From NCBI GenBank assembly GCA_012519845.1, contig JAAYPK010000017.1, forward strand, positions 1-47,178: a stretch of 47,178 nucleotides of DNA. Reading direction: 5' to 3'. The stretch is from Clostridiales bacterium (GTDB lineage Bacteria; Bacillota; Clostridia; Clostridiales; Clostridiaceae). Both the position numbers and the translations under genes were made by a program. Positions 1-8,190 of the stretch are shown piece by piece; positions within the stretch are counted from its first letter, which is position 1, and each line of letters opens with the position of its first letter. The notes beneath the pieces were generated by a model, which saw only the letters and a program-made list of their open reading frames with translations, had not been told where the DNA came from and did no database searches.

Positions 1-37
1 ATATTTTATTACAACAACTACAGATATAAATGGAGTC

Positions 38-77
38 AAAAAAAGATGACTCCTGTTCAATACAGAAATCATCTTCT
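38..77 (-). terminator. Rho-independent terminator
   Basis: On the minus strand an AAGATGA/TCATCTT stem (43-49 with 69-75), with a further CTGT/ACAG pairing inside it, is followed by a run of seven T. It lies about 80 bases past the stop of the S-component gene and probably ends that two-gene transcript. Confidence 0.6.
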
Positions 78-156
78 TTGTGCTTAATCCTTTTTTTATA
101 ATGTCCTTGACATAGGTATCAGATTATAAAGCAGTCTTATTTTCTATTATTCATTT

Positions 157-687
157 TTACTTAATTAACCTACATATTCCTTTAGATAGTGGAATTGATA
201 CTATTAACCCAAATACAATTTGTGTTATATTTCCCGGTATAGATGATACTGGTGAAATCCAATTCCCGTACAATATAACTTCAGTAATATAGTATCCTAT
301 TATCATCCATATTCCCGAAATAACTATTGCCAAAATATTTATTAATATATTTTTCCCTCTAAAATCTTTACTCCATGCTATTGCTCCAATTATATATCCC
401 ATTATTCCACGAATTATTAATGTAAATGGTGCCCATGCTGCCCATCCAGAGGATAAATCAAATAAGGACATTCCTATAGCCCCTGCAATAGCTCCTTTTT
501 CTTTTCCAAATACTATTGCTGCAGTAAATAACATTGTATTTCCTAAATGAACTAATCCTCCTGAGGCTAAAATGGGTAATTGAAAATTAATAAACTTTGT
601 TGCTATAAATACTAATGATATTAACAAGGCTGTTTCCACTAAATCTTTTGTCCCTAACCTTTTTATTGTTTTTCTTTCAGTTTGCAT
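157..687 (-). CDS. ECF transporter S component (substrate-binding membrane subunit)
   Basis: A 176-residue, very hydrophobic protein with five or six predicted membrane helices after a short charged N-terminus. Size, helix pattern and segments such as GGLVHLGNTMLF and IAGAIGMSLFDL resemble the COG4720/ECF-ribofla_trS type of S component, which captures a vitamin-like substrate and docks on a shared EcfT-EcfA module. No EcfA or EcfT gene is in the window, so it probably uses a common energising module encoded elsewhere. The ATG is preceded by AAGGTGGGATAAGA. It is the second gene of a two-gene unit, starting 12 bases after the aminotransferase stop. The substrate cannot be read from sequence; the PLP-enzyme partner makes a B6 vitamer one possibility (inference). 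Confidence 0.75.
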   Translation of the reverse strand: MQTERKTIKRLGTKDLVETALLISLVFIATKFINFQLPILASGGLVHLGNTMLFTAAIVFGKEKGAIAGAIGMSLFDLSSGWAAWAPFTLIIRGIMGYIIGAIAWSKDFRGKNILINILAIVISGIWMIIGYYITEVILYGNWISPVSSIPGNITQIVFGLIVSIPLSKGICRLIK

Positions 688-699
688 TCTTATCCCACC

Positions 700-1845
700 T
701 TATCTTGCCATATTATTATTAAATAACTGAGCTAAATCCTTATCACTATTAAATCCCAAATCCTTTAATCCTTTATCTAAGGCATTTAAAGCAATTATTG
801 TTCTTTCAATATTGGCATTATCCCCCATATGTCCAATTCTAATCACCTTATTTTCATAAGGTTTTAATGATGTTGCAAGCATTACATTGTATTTATCTAC
901 AATATGTTTTTGCAATTTTATTGCTCCTATTTCTTCAGGAATTTCTACTACTGTTACTGTATTTGAATAACCATTTTCAATAAGTAAATTTAGCCCATAT
1001 TCCACAACAGATTTCCTTACAGCTTCTCCTATTTTCTTATGTCTATTGATTACATTATCCTTTCCCTCATGAATAATATTGTCACAAGCAACCTTTAAAG
1101 CCATAATATCACTTATTGGCATTGTATAAGGAAACCATTTATCTTCATAATATGTTCTCCAAATATTTAAATTACAATAAAACCCTGCTACCTTTGTTTT
1201 TCTGTTATCTATAGCTTTTTTTGCATCTTCACTAACACTTACCATAGTTAATCCTACAGGTGCAGAAAAAGCCTTTTGAGAACCTCCACAAGCAATATCA
1301 ATTTTCCAATCATCCACTCTAAGTTCTTCTCCAACCATTGCAGCAACTGAATCAACAACTGTTAATATCCCATATTCCTTTAATAATGGACAGATTTTTG
1401 ATATATCATTTAACATTCCAGTTGGAGTATCACAATGTACTACCGTAGCATATTTAAAGTTATGATCTTTTTTAAGAAATTCACTTAATTTGTTAATATC
1501 TATAGTTTTTGAATAATCTTCTGAAAAATATACAACTTCTCCACCATACATTGTTACAAATTCATCAAAACCTCTTCCAAATATACCATTATCAATAACA
1601 AGTACTCTGTCTCCTGGTTCAGTTAAAGATGCACAAGCTGCCTCAAGTCCTAATATTCCTTCACCGCTTAAAATATAAACTGAATTTCTAGTGTTAATTA
1701 TCTCCCCTATTTCATCAGCTGTATTTTTGTAAAATTCAACAAATTCCTGATCAATATCTGGATTTGTTGTTATTTTACTTCTCTCAAGTCTTACATTTTC
1801 TCTAACAAATGTAGGGCCTGGAGTGTAGATAAATTTTTCATTCAT
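700..1845 (-). CDS. class V PLP-dependent aminotransferase (alanine-glyoxylate aminotransferase family)
   Basis: A 381-residue fold-type I aminotransferase of the alanine/serine-glyoxylate and PucG type. The N-terminal TPGPTFV motif binds substrate in this family. The DSVAAM segment (about 165-170) carries the PLP-pyridine aspartate, and GGSQKAFSAPVGL places the Schiff-base lysine at K191. An RIGHMGD segment near the C-terminus is also typical. Length is normal. The start is well supported by AGGGGGCAATAAT. It is cotranscribed with the downstream ECF S component. The amino donor and acceptor are not determinable: alanine-glyoxylate, ureidoglycine-glyoxylate and pyridoxamine-pyruvate transaminases all share this fold. 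No purine-degradation genes are nearby, which weakens a PucG reading. Confidence 0.85.
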   Translation of the reverse strand: MNEKFIYTPGPTFVRENVRLERSKITTNPDIDQEFVEFYKNTADEIGEIINTRNSVYILSGEGILGLEAACASLTEPGDRVLVIDNGIFGRGFDEFVTMYGGEVVYFSEDYSKTIDINKLSEFLKKDHNFKYATVVHCDTPTGMLNDISKICPLLKEYGILTVVDSVAAMVGEELRVDDWKIDIACGGSQKAFSAPVGLTMVSVSEDAKKAIDNRKTKVAGFYCNLNIWRTYYEDKWFPYTMPISDIMALKVACDNIIHEGKDNVINRHKKIGEAVRKSVVEYGLNLLIENGYSNTVTVVEIPEEIGAIKLQKHIVDKYNVMLATSLKPYENKVIRIGHMGDNANIERTIIALNALDKGLKDLGFNSDKDLAQLFNNNMAR

Positions 1846-1940
1846 ATTATTGCCCCCTATTCTTTTGTTTTCCTATTTTATTTACAATATCATAATTCAA
1901 ACAAAATGTGAATTGTATGGGTTCAATTTAAATTACATAT

Positions 1941-1974
1941 AAAAAACTACAAACATTAATGCTTGTAGTTTTAA
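1941..1974 (-). terminator. Rho-independent terminator
   Basis: A near-perfect hairpin has AAAACTACAA paired with TTGTAGTTTT and a CATTAATG core. Six T follow on the minus strand. It ends the TPR gene transcript just before the aminotransferase gene. Confidence 0.75.
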
Positions 1975-1982
1975 AAATTATT

Positions 1983-2954
1983 TTAAAGATCCTCTCCTGT
2001 AAGATCTTTATATGTATCTTTACAAAATCTATATATTTCAATACTTCCATTTTCTTTTGAATTTTTGGCTAATGATGTTATTGCAGAAATTACATATTCA
2101 CTTGGACCAAGTGGTATATCTTTTTCCTTAAGTACCCTATTCATTTTTTCATTACTTGGTACTTCAACCTTTAATCCTAGTTCCATTCTCATTTTATCTA
2201 ATCGTCTTGCAGAGTATATATTTCTCTCAAAAGAATTACTTAAATGATATAAACAAATTGCTGTTCTATAATCTTTTATTTCTTCAAAGTAAATTGCTAA
2301 TCTGCAATAACAAGTAGAAAGTTCATGACTTGATAATGAAAAGATTATTGCATTCTTTGTAGCACCTAAGAATTTCTCGTATTCTCCTCTAAGTCTACTA
2401 ATTTCCCCAAGTTCAAGCAAAATTGAAACATTAACTGGTTCCCACTTTAATCCTTCTTCAAGGGAAGCTATTGCCTCATCTATTTTATATGTTTGAGCTA
2501 ATGTATAGGCATACAATTTATATATGGAACTATTATCTGTTAATGATTGATTAATCATTTGCTTTGGATCAAATACTAAAGTATATAACCATAAATTTAA
2601 TGCGGAACCAAAGCTGAAATATGTATTACCTGCCTCACTTTTATTTCTAATTTTATCTATTATTTCTTCAAGGATATTACCAGCATCTTTAAATCTTTTA
2701 TCATTACAAAGCCTAACTGCTTTTTCATAACTTTTTTTTATTTCCTCAGCCTCTTCCTCTAACTTTTCCTTTGAAATATTATTATCTTTATTTGTAACAG
2801 CCTCTAGTGACAACTTACCAATTGCCATATCTATTTCATTTTGATATTCGTGTCCATTATATTTTAAAGTCTGTTCCTTCAAGTATGACATATCTTCAAT
2901 TGGATTTCCTTTTAAACCCCTTTTTATATCTTCTATTATTTCTTCTAAACTCAT
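1983..2954 (-). CDS. tetratricopeptide-repeat protein, function unknown
   Basis: A predicted soluble protein of 323 residues made mostly of amphipathic helix pairs. The middle part (roughly 130-250), including ALAQTYKIDEAIASLEEGL, looks like TPR repeats. An N-terminal stretch rich in Glu and Lys is probably coiled coil. The frame is open 27 codons further upstream, but ATG at 2954 (MSLEEI) is chosen because a GGGGGG Shine-Dalgarno stretch lies just ahead of it, and the extra N-terminus would overlap promoter-like DNA (TATAAT in minus-strand GTTATAATAAAA). No enzyme motif was seen. It is monocistronic, with its own terminator. Confidence 0.7.
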   Translation of the reverse strand: MSLEEIIEDIKRGLKGNPIEDMSYLKEQTLKYNGHEYQNEIDMAIGKLSLEAVTNKDNNISKEKLEEEAEEIKKSYEKAVRLCNDKRFKDAGNILEEIIDKIRNKSEAGNTYFSFGSALNLWLYTLVFDPKQMINQSLTDNSSIYKLYAYTLAQTYKIDEAIASLEEGLKWEPVNVSILLELGEISRLRGEYEKFLGATKNAIIFSLSSHELSTCYCRLAIYFEEIKDYRTAICLYHLSNSFERNIYSARRLDKMRMELGLKVEVPSNEKMNRVLKEKDIPLGPSEYVISAITSLAKNSKENGSIEIYRFCKDTYKDLTGEDL

Positions 2955-3086
2955 ACTCAGCCCCCCATAATTATTATATTTTATTATAACATATTTTGCT
3001 TTTGTATGATAACCTTTCCAAATTAATCTTATCATCTACCTATTACTTTTTATCTACCATATTTTTTTGAGCTAAGAACCTAAAAG

Positions 3087-3146
3087 TTATGGAGACTTAA
3101 TTATAGATGCTTCCGTTGGACAAGCACTCACGCAAATATAATTTAA
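3087..3146 (-). pseudogene. possible remnant of a ferredoxin-type 4Fe-4S protein C-terminus
   Basis: Read on the minus strand, this short frame encodes ICVSACPTEASIIKSP and then a stop. CxxxCPTEA is typical of the second cluster half of small clostridial ferredoxins. The frame closes upstream at a TAG just past 3146, and no CxxCxxC first half is seen nearby. If real, it is a deleted, non-functional copy. A chance match in A/T-rich DNA cannot be excluded. Confidence 0.3.
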
Positions 3147-3415
3147 AGAAATCTATGATTTCTATCCTCATCTCTTAGTCCTTCTCTAAAATTTTCTTCA
3201 ATAATTAATAAAAAGGTTGTAATTATGATGTTCCTTATATAAAAACTTTCAATGTATAAAAATACTACACTCTGCTATTAATTCTATGACTCTAGGTCAA
3301 TTTGAATCATTAACAAGAAGTGTAGCATATAAAATTCCACTTTCTTTTTACAAGATAATTAAATAAAACTTTAATGTTTTATCTAAATTATTTACAAAAA
3401 ATAAATTTACAAGGG

Positions 3416-3456
3416 AAAAATAAGGGCAAAACAAATTTCCACAAACTTATACCCTT
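3416..3456 (-). terminator. probable rnpB terminator
   Basis: On the minus strand AAGGG (3452-3456) pairs with CCCTT (3422-3426), with weaker A/T pairing inside, and ATTTTTCCC follows. It lies directly after the P1 3' strand of the RNase P RNA. Confidence 0.5.
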
Positions 3457-3465
3457 GATTTTATT

Positions 3466-3813
3466 TTATGCGAGATAAACCATAAGCGGGGTTCTGTATT
3501 AAGCAATCATCTATCTAATCCTACTGTTACCAATAGGCTTTAGCGACACACCCAGAGGCGGAACGGGCCGCTCCATATTGCCTCTCTATTCGGTCTTGCT
3601 CCAAGTGGGGTTTACATAGCCGTGAAGTCGCCATCACGCTGGTGAGCTCTTACCTCGCCTTTCCATCCTTACCTATAAAATAGGCGGTATATTTCTGTTG
3701 CACTATCCTTCAAGTCGCCTTGACTGGACGTTATCCAGCACCCTGCCCTGTGGAGCCCCGACTTTCCTCTCCTAGCTCGAAGCTAGCAGCGATTGCATGT
3801 TTCACTCGCAAAT
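3466..3813 (-). ncRNA. rnpB: RNase P RNA (catalytic RNA of ribonuclease P)
   Basis: This is the ribozyme that removes 5' leaders from pre-tRNAs together with the protein RnpA. On the minus strand the conserved 5' block GAGGAAAGTC is followed by GGGCTCC and AGGGTGC. The 3' block ACAGAACCCCGCTTATGG is the universal ACAGA...GCUUA region. The ends can be closed by P1: TGCGAG (3805-3810) pairs with CTCGCA (3469-3474). The length of about 348 nt fits a bacterial RNase P RNA. It has its own promoter and is followed by a weak terminator. Exact ends are inferred from P1, not measured. Confidence 0.93.
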
Positions 3814-3815
3814 CA

Positions 3816-3844
3816 ATCTTATCACACTAATATAAATATTTCAA
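3816..3844 (-). promoter_or_regulatory. rnpB promoter (SigA type)
   Basis: On the minus strand -35 TTGAAA (3839-3844) is separated by 17 bases from -10 TAAGAT (3816-3821). The -10 lies a few bases ahead of the P1 5' strand, so transcription would start almost at the mature RNA end. Confidence 0.7.
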
Positions 3845-3860
3845 GAAACATATATTAGCA

Positions 3861-4097
3861 TTATGGGATAAAAATAAAAAGAAGTACTAATAATATTAAT
3901 ACTAAAAGTCCATATAAACCTACTCCACTTAATAATAATGTTAACAATACAGCAATTAATACAATACATTTAAAGGGACTTATAAAAGCAAATATTGGGA
4001 ACTTAAACCATCTCCGCATGCCCCCATTGCAGGTTTTATTAAAATTATCTTTTAAATTTTCGAAAGTTTTTTTAAATCCATTACTTATATATACCAC
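3861..4097 (-). CDS. small membrane protein of unknown function
   Basis: A 78-residue protein with a basic N-terminal half containing two cysteine/tryptophan spots (TCNGGMRRW). A long hydrophobic C-terminal half follows, from about residue 40, long enough for one or two membrane helices, ending FIFIP. No family is recognised. The frame has no ATG: the GTG at 4097 is the likely start, about 11 bases after AAAGGA. That Shine-Dalgarno sequence lies inside a small hairpin. It sits just upstream of rnpB, which has its own promoter. Confidence 0.55.
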   Translation of the reverse strand: MVYISNGFKKTFENLKDNFNKTCNGGMRRWFKFPIFAFISPFKCIVLIAVLLTLLLSGVGLYGLLVLILLVLLFIFIP

Positions 4098-4117
4098 CTA
4101 CAAATATTCCTTTGTAG
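4098..4117 (-). promoter_or_regulatory. hairpin covering the ribosome binding site of the small membrane protein
   Basis: CTACAAA and TTTGTAG (7 bp, 6-nt loop) form a perfect inverted repeat ending one base before the GTG start. The AAAGGA Shine-Dalgarno sequence falls within the stem and loop. It could mask translation initiation; this is inferred from position only. Confidence 0.35.
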
Positions 4118-4228
4118 TATAATATTACAGAAAAAAATAATTATTACTTTTATATCTTTTAATACAAAATCATTTTTTTGTGGTACTATTGATTATGAAC
4201 TATTTATTAACATAATATGGGAGGGCAT

Positions 4229-5545
4229 ATGAAAAAAATAATCTTATCTTTATTGCTTTTATTTCCACTTTTACTATTAAACTGTTCTTCAGATATATTA
4301 TCTGAATCTTCAAAAAAAGATTATAGCAATATTGTTGAATTAAATTTACCAAAGGACAAAATAAATATTTTTATTAATGGTAACAATTTAGAATTAAAAT
4401 CTCCAATTTATTTAAATCAAAATAGATATTTTTTATGTTTAAATGAAATTGTAGATAAGTTAAATGGCTCCTTTAAAAAGAATGATGATAAACTTAACAT
4501 AAATATATTAGACATAAATTTCACAATTAATACTAAAGAAAATAAATTTACTGATAATAACAATAATGATTTTAAATTAAAAAGTAAACTAATATCTGCT
4601 GATACTTATTACTATATAGATTTTTCAGATTTATCAAATATCCTAAACATGTATACTCATTGGGATAAAGATACTAAAAGTATCTTTTGTAAAACAAATG
4701 ATACTGATTTAAATGAAATTACTCCTTATAAAAGCAGCATTGATACTCTTGGTTTTTTAAGAATTGAAGATGTTGAATTAACTAATACAACTTATGATAA
4801 AGATTTTTTTGAAAAACTTAGAATTATGGCAAATTATTTGTCTAAAAAAAATGTTCCTTTTCACATTGCTTGGATACCAAGATATGTTAATCCAGAAGCA
4901 AATGTTGATAATAACCCATTGGTAATAAATGACTTTAGTAATGCTGAACAAGTTTATTCCCTTGATTACTGTTTAAATCATAATGGATTAATTGGACTTC
5001 ATGGTTATACCCACCAAGTAGGAAAAGAAGAATCTGCTGTAGGTAGTGAATTTGGTAAATTTGCTCCTTCAATAGAAGGTTTCAAAGACAAAATGGAAAA
5101 GGCAATTAGAACTGCAAGCTATTTAAATATACCAATTACTTTTTTTGAAGCTCCCCATTATGTTATTTCTAAGGAGCAAACTATTGAAGCTGAAAAGTTA
5201 TTTAAAATTTTGTACTACCCTTATTCTTTTGATGGAAAGAATAAACTTATTTCTTCCAAGCCTCAATTAAGTCCAAATAACGGTTCTTCTTATTATATTG
5301 ATACACCTTTAGATTATATTTCTTTAGATGATATTGAGAGTTCATTAAATAATATTAAAAATGCAGATACTAAAAAAATGGGTAGTATTTTCTACCACCC
5401 AAGATTAGAATTTAAATATATTTCTTTATCTATGGAAGATAATATTCCTTCCTATGAATATAAAAGTGGATCAATTCTTGAAAGAATGATAAATTCTTTA
5501 GAAGAAAAAGGATTTAAAATGTCTAAAGTAACCGATATTGGTTAA
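4229..5545 (+). CDS. DUF2334 polysaccharide-deacetylase-like lipoprotein
   Basis: A 438-residue exported lipoprotein. MKK plus a leucine-rich core leads to the lipobox LLNC, with C19 as lipidation site. Residues about 35-150 (INIFINGNNLELKSPIYL...YYYIDFSDLSNIL) resemble the copper-amine-oxidase N-terminal-like domain that clostridia use as a wall-associated module. From about 165 to the end is a DUF2334-like domain, related to NodB-type carbohydrate esterases, with likely metal or active-site segments HIAWIPRY, GLHGYTHQ, EAPHYV and IFYHPRLEF. The start is ATG 4229 rather than the in-frame ATG at 4217, because GGGAGG lies in between. The substrate is unknown; a cell-wall or exopolysaccharide target is inferred. 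Its stop codon overlaps that of the convergent yqfO. Confidence 0.8.
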   Translation: MKKIILSLLLLFPLLLLNCSSDILSESSKKDYSNIVELNLPKDKINIFINGNNLELKSPIYLNQNRYFLCLNEIVDKLNGSFKKNDDKLNINILDINFTINTKENKFTDNNNNDFKLKSKLISADTYYYIDFSDLSNILNMYTHWDKDTKSIFCKTNDTDLNEITPYKSSIDTLGFLRIEDVELTNTTYDKDFFEKLRIMANYLSKKNVPFHIAWIPRYVNPEANVDNNPLVINDFSNAEQVYSLDYCLNHNGLIGLHGYTHQVGKEESAVGSEFGKFAPSIEGFKDKMEKAIRTASYLNIPITFFEAPHYVISKEQTIEAEKLFKILYYPYSFDGKNKLISSKPQLSPNNGSSYYIDTPLDYISLDDIESSLNNIKNADTKKMGSIFYHPRLEFKYISLSMEDNIPSYEYKSGSILERMINSLEEKGFKMSKVTDIG

Positions 5546-6330
5546 TAAAATTCATAGGGATCTTTACTAAACTTTGATGGGATAAATTCAATACTTTTGA
5601 ATTTATCCTGAATTTTTTTCATTACTTCTAAAAAAACAATCCATTCAGTATTAAAGTGTCCAGCGTCAATAATACTTATACCCATTTCTTTATAATCTGA
5701 TACAAAATGATATGTAGTATCACCAGTAATAATACAATCAGCCTTTAATGCTAAAGCCTTGCTAAAAAAGTCTTGCCCACTTCCATTAATAATAGCAATT
5801 TTACTAGCTGTTTCATTGCCAATTGCCACTCTGACATGCTTTATACCAAGCTTTTTTTTAACATTATCTATTATTTCAGTAGTTTGAACCTGCTTATTTA
5901 AAGACACTATTCTTCCAATTCCCGCATTTTCATATCCTTTAATATTTATATTTTCCATAATAATACCTTTATCATATCCTAGTATTTCTACAATTTTATC
6001 GTTTATTCCACCTTCTGTAGAATCAAGATTTGTGTGGCAGGAATAAAGTGATATATCACTTTTTATTAATTCAATTATTTTAGAACCTTGTAAATCATTT
6101 AGTACTATTTTACTTGGTTTTTTAAACAATAAAGGATGATGAGTTATTATCAAATCTACATTATTAACTTTGGCTTCTTCTATTACTTCTTTTGTACAAT
6201 CTAAAGCCAATAACACCTTATTAACCTTTTTATTATGATCTCCTACCATTAATCCTACATTATCATAGCTTTCTTTTAAAAAACATGGAGCAAATTCTTC
6301 AATTTCTTTTGCAATATCTTTAACTTTCAT
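5542..6330 (-). CDS. yqfO: Nif3-like dinuclear metal centre protein
   Basis: A 262-residue member of the Nif3/YqfO family, whose members form hexameric toroids with a two-metal site. Motifs are ITHHPLLF (two ligand histidines) and DAGHFNTEW (histidine and glutamate ligands) near the C-terminus. It is the short form: compared with about 370 residues in Bacillus YqfO, the PII-like insert is missing. ATG 6330 is preferred to the GTG three codons upstream, because that GTG lies inside the AGGGGTGG ribosome binding site. Its start overlaps the end of trmK by 11 bases, and yqfO-trmK pairs downstream of sigA are standard in Firmicutes. The biochemical role is unsettled. Confidence 0.85.
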   Translation of the reverse strand: MKVKDIAKEIEEFAPCFLKESYDNVGLMVGDHNKKVNKVLLALDCTKEVIEEAKVNNVDLIITHHPLLFKKPSKIVLNDLQGSKIIELIKSDISLYSCHTNLDSTEGGINDKIVEILGYDKGIIMENINIKGYENAGIGRIVSLNKQVQTTEIIDNVKKKLGIKHVRVAIGNETASKIAIINGSGQDFFSKALALKADCIITGDTTYHFVSDYKEMGISIIDAGHFNTEWIVFLEVMKKIQDKFKSIEFIPSKFSKDPYEFY

Positions 6331-7021
6331 TTTTACCACCCCTTATTTCATTAATAAATGTTATTTTATTTTCAATCTCTTTTTTCCGTGCTTTAGCACT
6401 TTCTGAATTATCTTTTATATATTCTAATATTTTTTCATATTTTTCTTTTTTAAAATCTAAATATGAATTAAACATTGGATTTTTATTTTTTATTAGTATT
6501 GGAGAAAATTCATAATATATAGGATCTAGTTTTTTATTATTCTCTTTTATTTTCTTAACCTTAAATAATTCATAAAAAATTCCTTCATCATAGCAAAGAT
6601 CTTCATTAATAATTTCATAACCATTATTATATAGATATTCTCTTAATACTTCAGGATTTTGAGCAGGCTGTAAAACTAAAAAATCCATTTCTTTTACCTT
6701 TTCTATATCAGCCTTTAAAATATCTATAATTAAGTTGCCACCCATTCCAGCTATAATAACTCCATTTGCTTCACCTTTTTTTATTGTTTTAAGACCCGGT
6801 CCTAACCTTACATCAATAAAAGCATCAACTTTATCTAGTACTGAATTTAACTTTGCTTTTTCTACTGGCCCCTTATTTATATCTGATGCAATAGCCTTAT
6901 TGCACAAAAAATTTTTAATAGCATAAATAGGTATGTATCCATGATCAGTTCCAATATCAGCTATACAGTTACATTTATCTATATGTTCTATAATAAATTT
7001 TAGTCTTTTACTTATATCCAT
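6320..7021 (-). CDS. trmK: tRNA (adenine-22-N1)-methyltransferase
   Basis: A 233-residue class I SAM methyltransferase of the TrmK/YqfN type, which methylates N1 of A22 in the tRNA D-loop region. Motif I is IADIGTDHGYIPIYAI near the N-terminus; IIAGMGGNLIIDIL is motif IV; FLVLQPAQNPEVLREYL follows; the C-terminal third is lysine-rich helical, as in the family. ATG 7021 (MDISKRLKF) is chosen over an upstream codon because AAGAAGGGAATTAAT precedes it and the longer version would run into the sigA terminator. It is translationally coupled to yqfO and follows sigA. Confidence 0.9.
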   Translation of the reverse strand: MDISKRLKFIIEHIDKCNCIADIGTDHGYIPIYAIKNFLCNKAIASDINKGPVEKAKLNSVLDKVDAFIDVRLGPGLKTIKKGEANGVIIAGMGGNLIIDILKADIEKVKEMDFLVLQPAQNPEVLREYLYNNGYEIINEDLCYDEGIFYELFKVKKIKENNKKLDPIYYEFSPILIKNKNPMFNSYLDFKKEKYEKILEYIKDNSESAKARKKEIENKITFINEIRGGKNES

Positions 7022-7043
7022 ATTAATTCCCTTCTTTATTAGA

Positions 7044-7079
7044 GTAAAAAACATCTGTTAATTAACAGATGTTTTTTTA
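7044..7079 (-). terminator. sigA terminator (works in both directions by sequence)
   Basis: ACATCTGTTAATTAACAGATGT is bracketed here as a perfect palindrome (half-site ACATCTGTTAA) with A and T runs on either side. It follows the sigA stop by a few bases and ends just before the trmK start. Confidence 0.85.
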
Positions 7080-7083
7080 AGTA

Positions 7084-8190
7084 TTAATCTAAATAATCTT
7101 TTAATTTTTTGCTTCTAGATGGATGTCTTAATTTACGTAAAGCCTTAGCTTCTATCTGCCTTATTCTTTCTCTTGTTACATTAAACTCTCTACCTACTTC
7201 TTCAAGAGTTCTTGCTCTTCCATCATCTAATCCAAATCTTAGACGTAATACCTTCTCTTCTCTAGGAGTTAATGTATCTAAAACGTTAATTAATTGTTCT
7301 TTAAGCATTGTAAAAGCAGCTGCTTCTGCTGGCGCTGGTGCTTCATCATCAGGAATAAAGTCACCTAAATGGCTATCTTCTTCCTCACCTATTGGTGTTT
7401 CTAATGAAACTGGTTCTTGTGCAATTTTTTGTATTTCTCTTACCTTTTCAACAGGTAAATCCATAACCTTTGATATTTCTTCTGGGAATGGATCTCTTCC
7501 TAATTCTTGAAGCAATTGTCTTTGTACCCTAATTAATTTATTTATAGTTTCAACCATGTGTACTGGAATTCTAATTGTTCTTGCTTGATCCGCTATAGCT
7601 CTTGTTATTGCTTGCCTTATCCACCAAGTAGCATAAGTTGAAAATTTAAAGCCTTTTCTGTAATCAAATTTTTCAACAGCTTTAATTAATCCTAGATTTC
7701 CTTCTTGAATTAAATCTAAGAATAACATTCCTCTACCAACATATCTTTTTGCTATACTTACAACAAGTCTTAAGTTGGCTTCTGCTAATTTCTTCTTAGC
7801 TCTTTGGTCTCCTTCTTCAATCCTATTTGCTAATTCTATCTCTTCTTCTGAAGATAATAATGGAACTTTACCTATTTCCTTTAAGTACATTCTAACTGGA
7901 TCATCAATGGCAATTCCTTCTGGAACAGATAAATCTACTTCTTCTTCTTCAACTTCTGCTGTACCCATTTCTCCAATAATCTCTATTCCCATTGATTCCA
8001 TAACTTCATAAATTTTTTCTATTTGTTCTGGACCTAATTCTATAGTTTCAACTTCATCCATTATTTCTTTATAAGTTAAGGAACCATTTTTCTTTCCTTT
8101 ATCAATTAATTTTTTAATAGAATTCATTTTCGAATTTCTGTCAGCAGCTTCTTTATTCCTATTTTCTTTTGCTTTTATTTCTTCTGCCAT
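7084..8190 (-). CDS. sigA: RNA polymerase primary sigma factor SigA (RpoD)
   Basis: A 368-residue group 1 sigma factor directing RNA polymerase to housekeeping promoters. Region 1.1 is acidic and short. Region 1.2 is [16 protein letters not shown]; region 2 runs from [15 protein letters not shown] through [19 protein letters not shown] to [13 protein letters not shown] (the -10 recognition and melting helix); region 3 includes [13 protein letters not shown]; region 4 ends with [19 protein letters not shown], the -35-binding helix-turn-helix. Length is normal for clostridia. The start overlaps the dnaG stop in a TAATG junction, indicating translational coupling in dgt-dnaG-sigA. A strong terminator follows. 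Confidence 0.97.
   Translation of the reverse strand: MAEEIKAKENRNKEAADRNSKMNSIKKLIDKGKKNGSLTYKEIMDEVETIELGPEQIEKIYEVMESMGIEIIGEMGTAEVEEEEVDLSVPEGIAIDDPVRMYLKEIGKVPLLSSEEEIELANRIEEGDQRAKKKLAEANLRLVVSIAKRYVGRGMLFLDLIQEGNLGLIKAVEKFDYRKGFKFSTYATWWIRQAITRAIADQARTIRIPVHMVETINKLIRVQRQLLQELGRDPFPEEISKVMDLPVEKVREIQKIAQEPVSLETPIGEEEDSHLGDFIPDDEAPAPAEAAAFTMLKEQLINVLDTLTPREEKVLRLRFGLDDGRARTLEEVGREFNVTRERIRQIEAKALRKLRHPSRSKKLKDYLD

Larger units (their letters stand above)
2955..3465. other. intergenic stretch without an intact gene
   Basis: About 500 bases between the TPR gene and rnpB. It holds the TPR gene's promoter at the left end and the rnpB terminator at the right. Between them I see only a short decayed-looking ferredoxin-like reading frame (3087-3146) and an imperfect inverted pair ctacact/agtgtag near 3270-3325. 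No RNA gene or transposase was recognised. Confidence 0.5.

Noticed and set aside
3096..3172. 24-codon minus-strand frame starting with GAAGGA..ATG in the rnpB flank
   Set aside because: Too short, no family resemblance, and it overlaps the ferredoxin-like remnant in another frame.
3260..3330. MerR-type operator or hairpin (TTGACCTAGAGT and ctacact/agtgtag pair)
   Set aside because: The second half of a MerR dyad is not present and the seven-base arms are about 50 bases apart; too weak to call.
7109..8011. Plus-strand open frames opposite sigA
   Set aside because: Antisense shadows of conserved sigma regions 2 and 4; no start signals.
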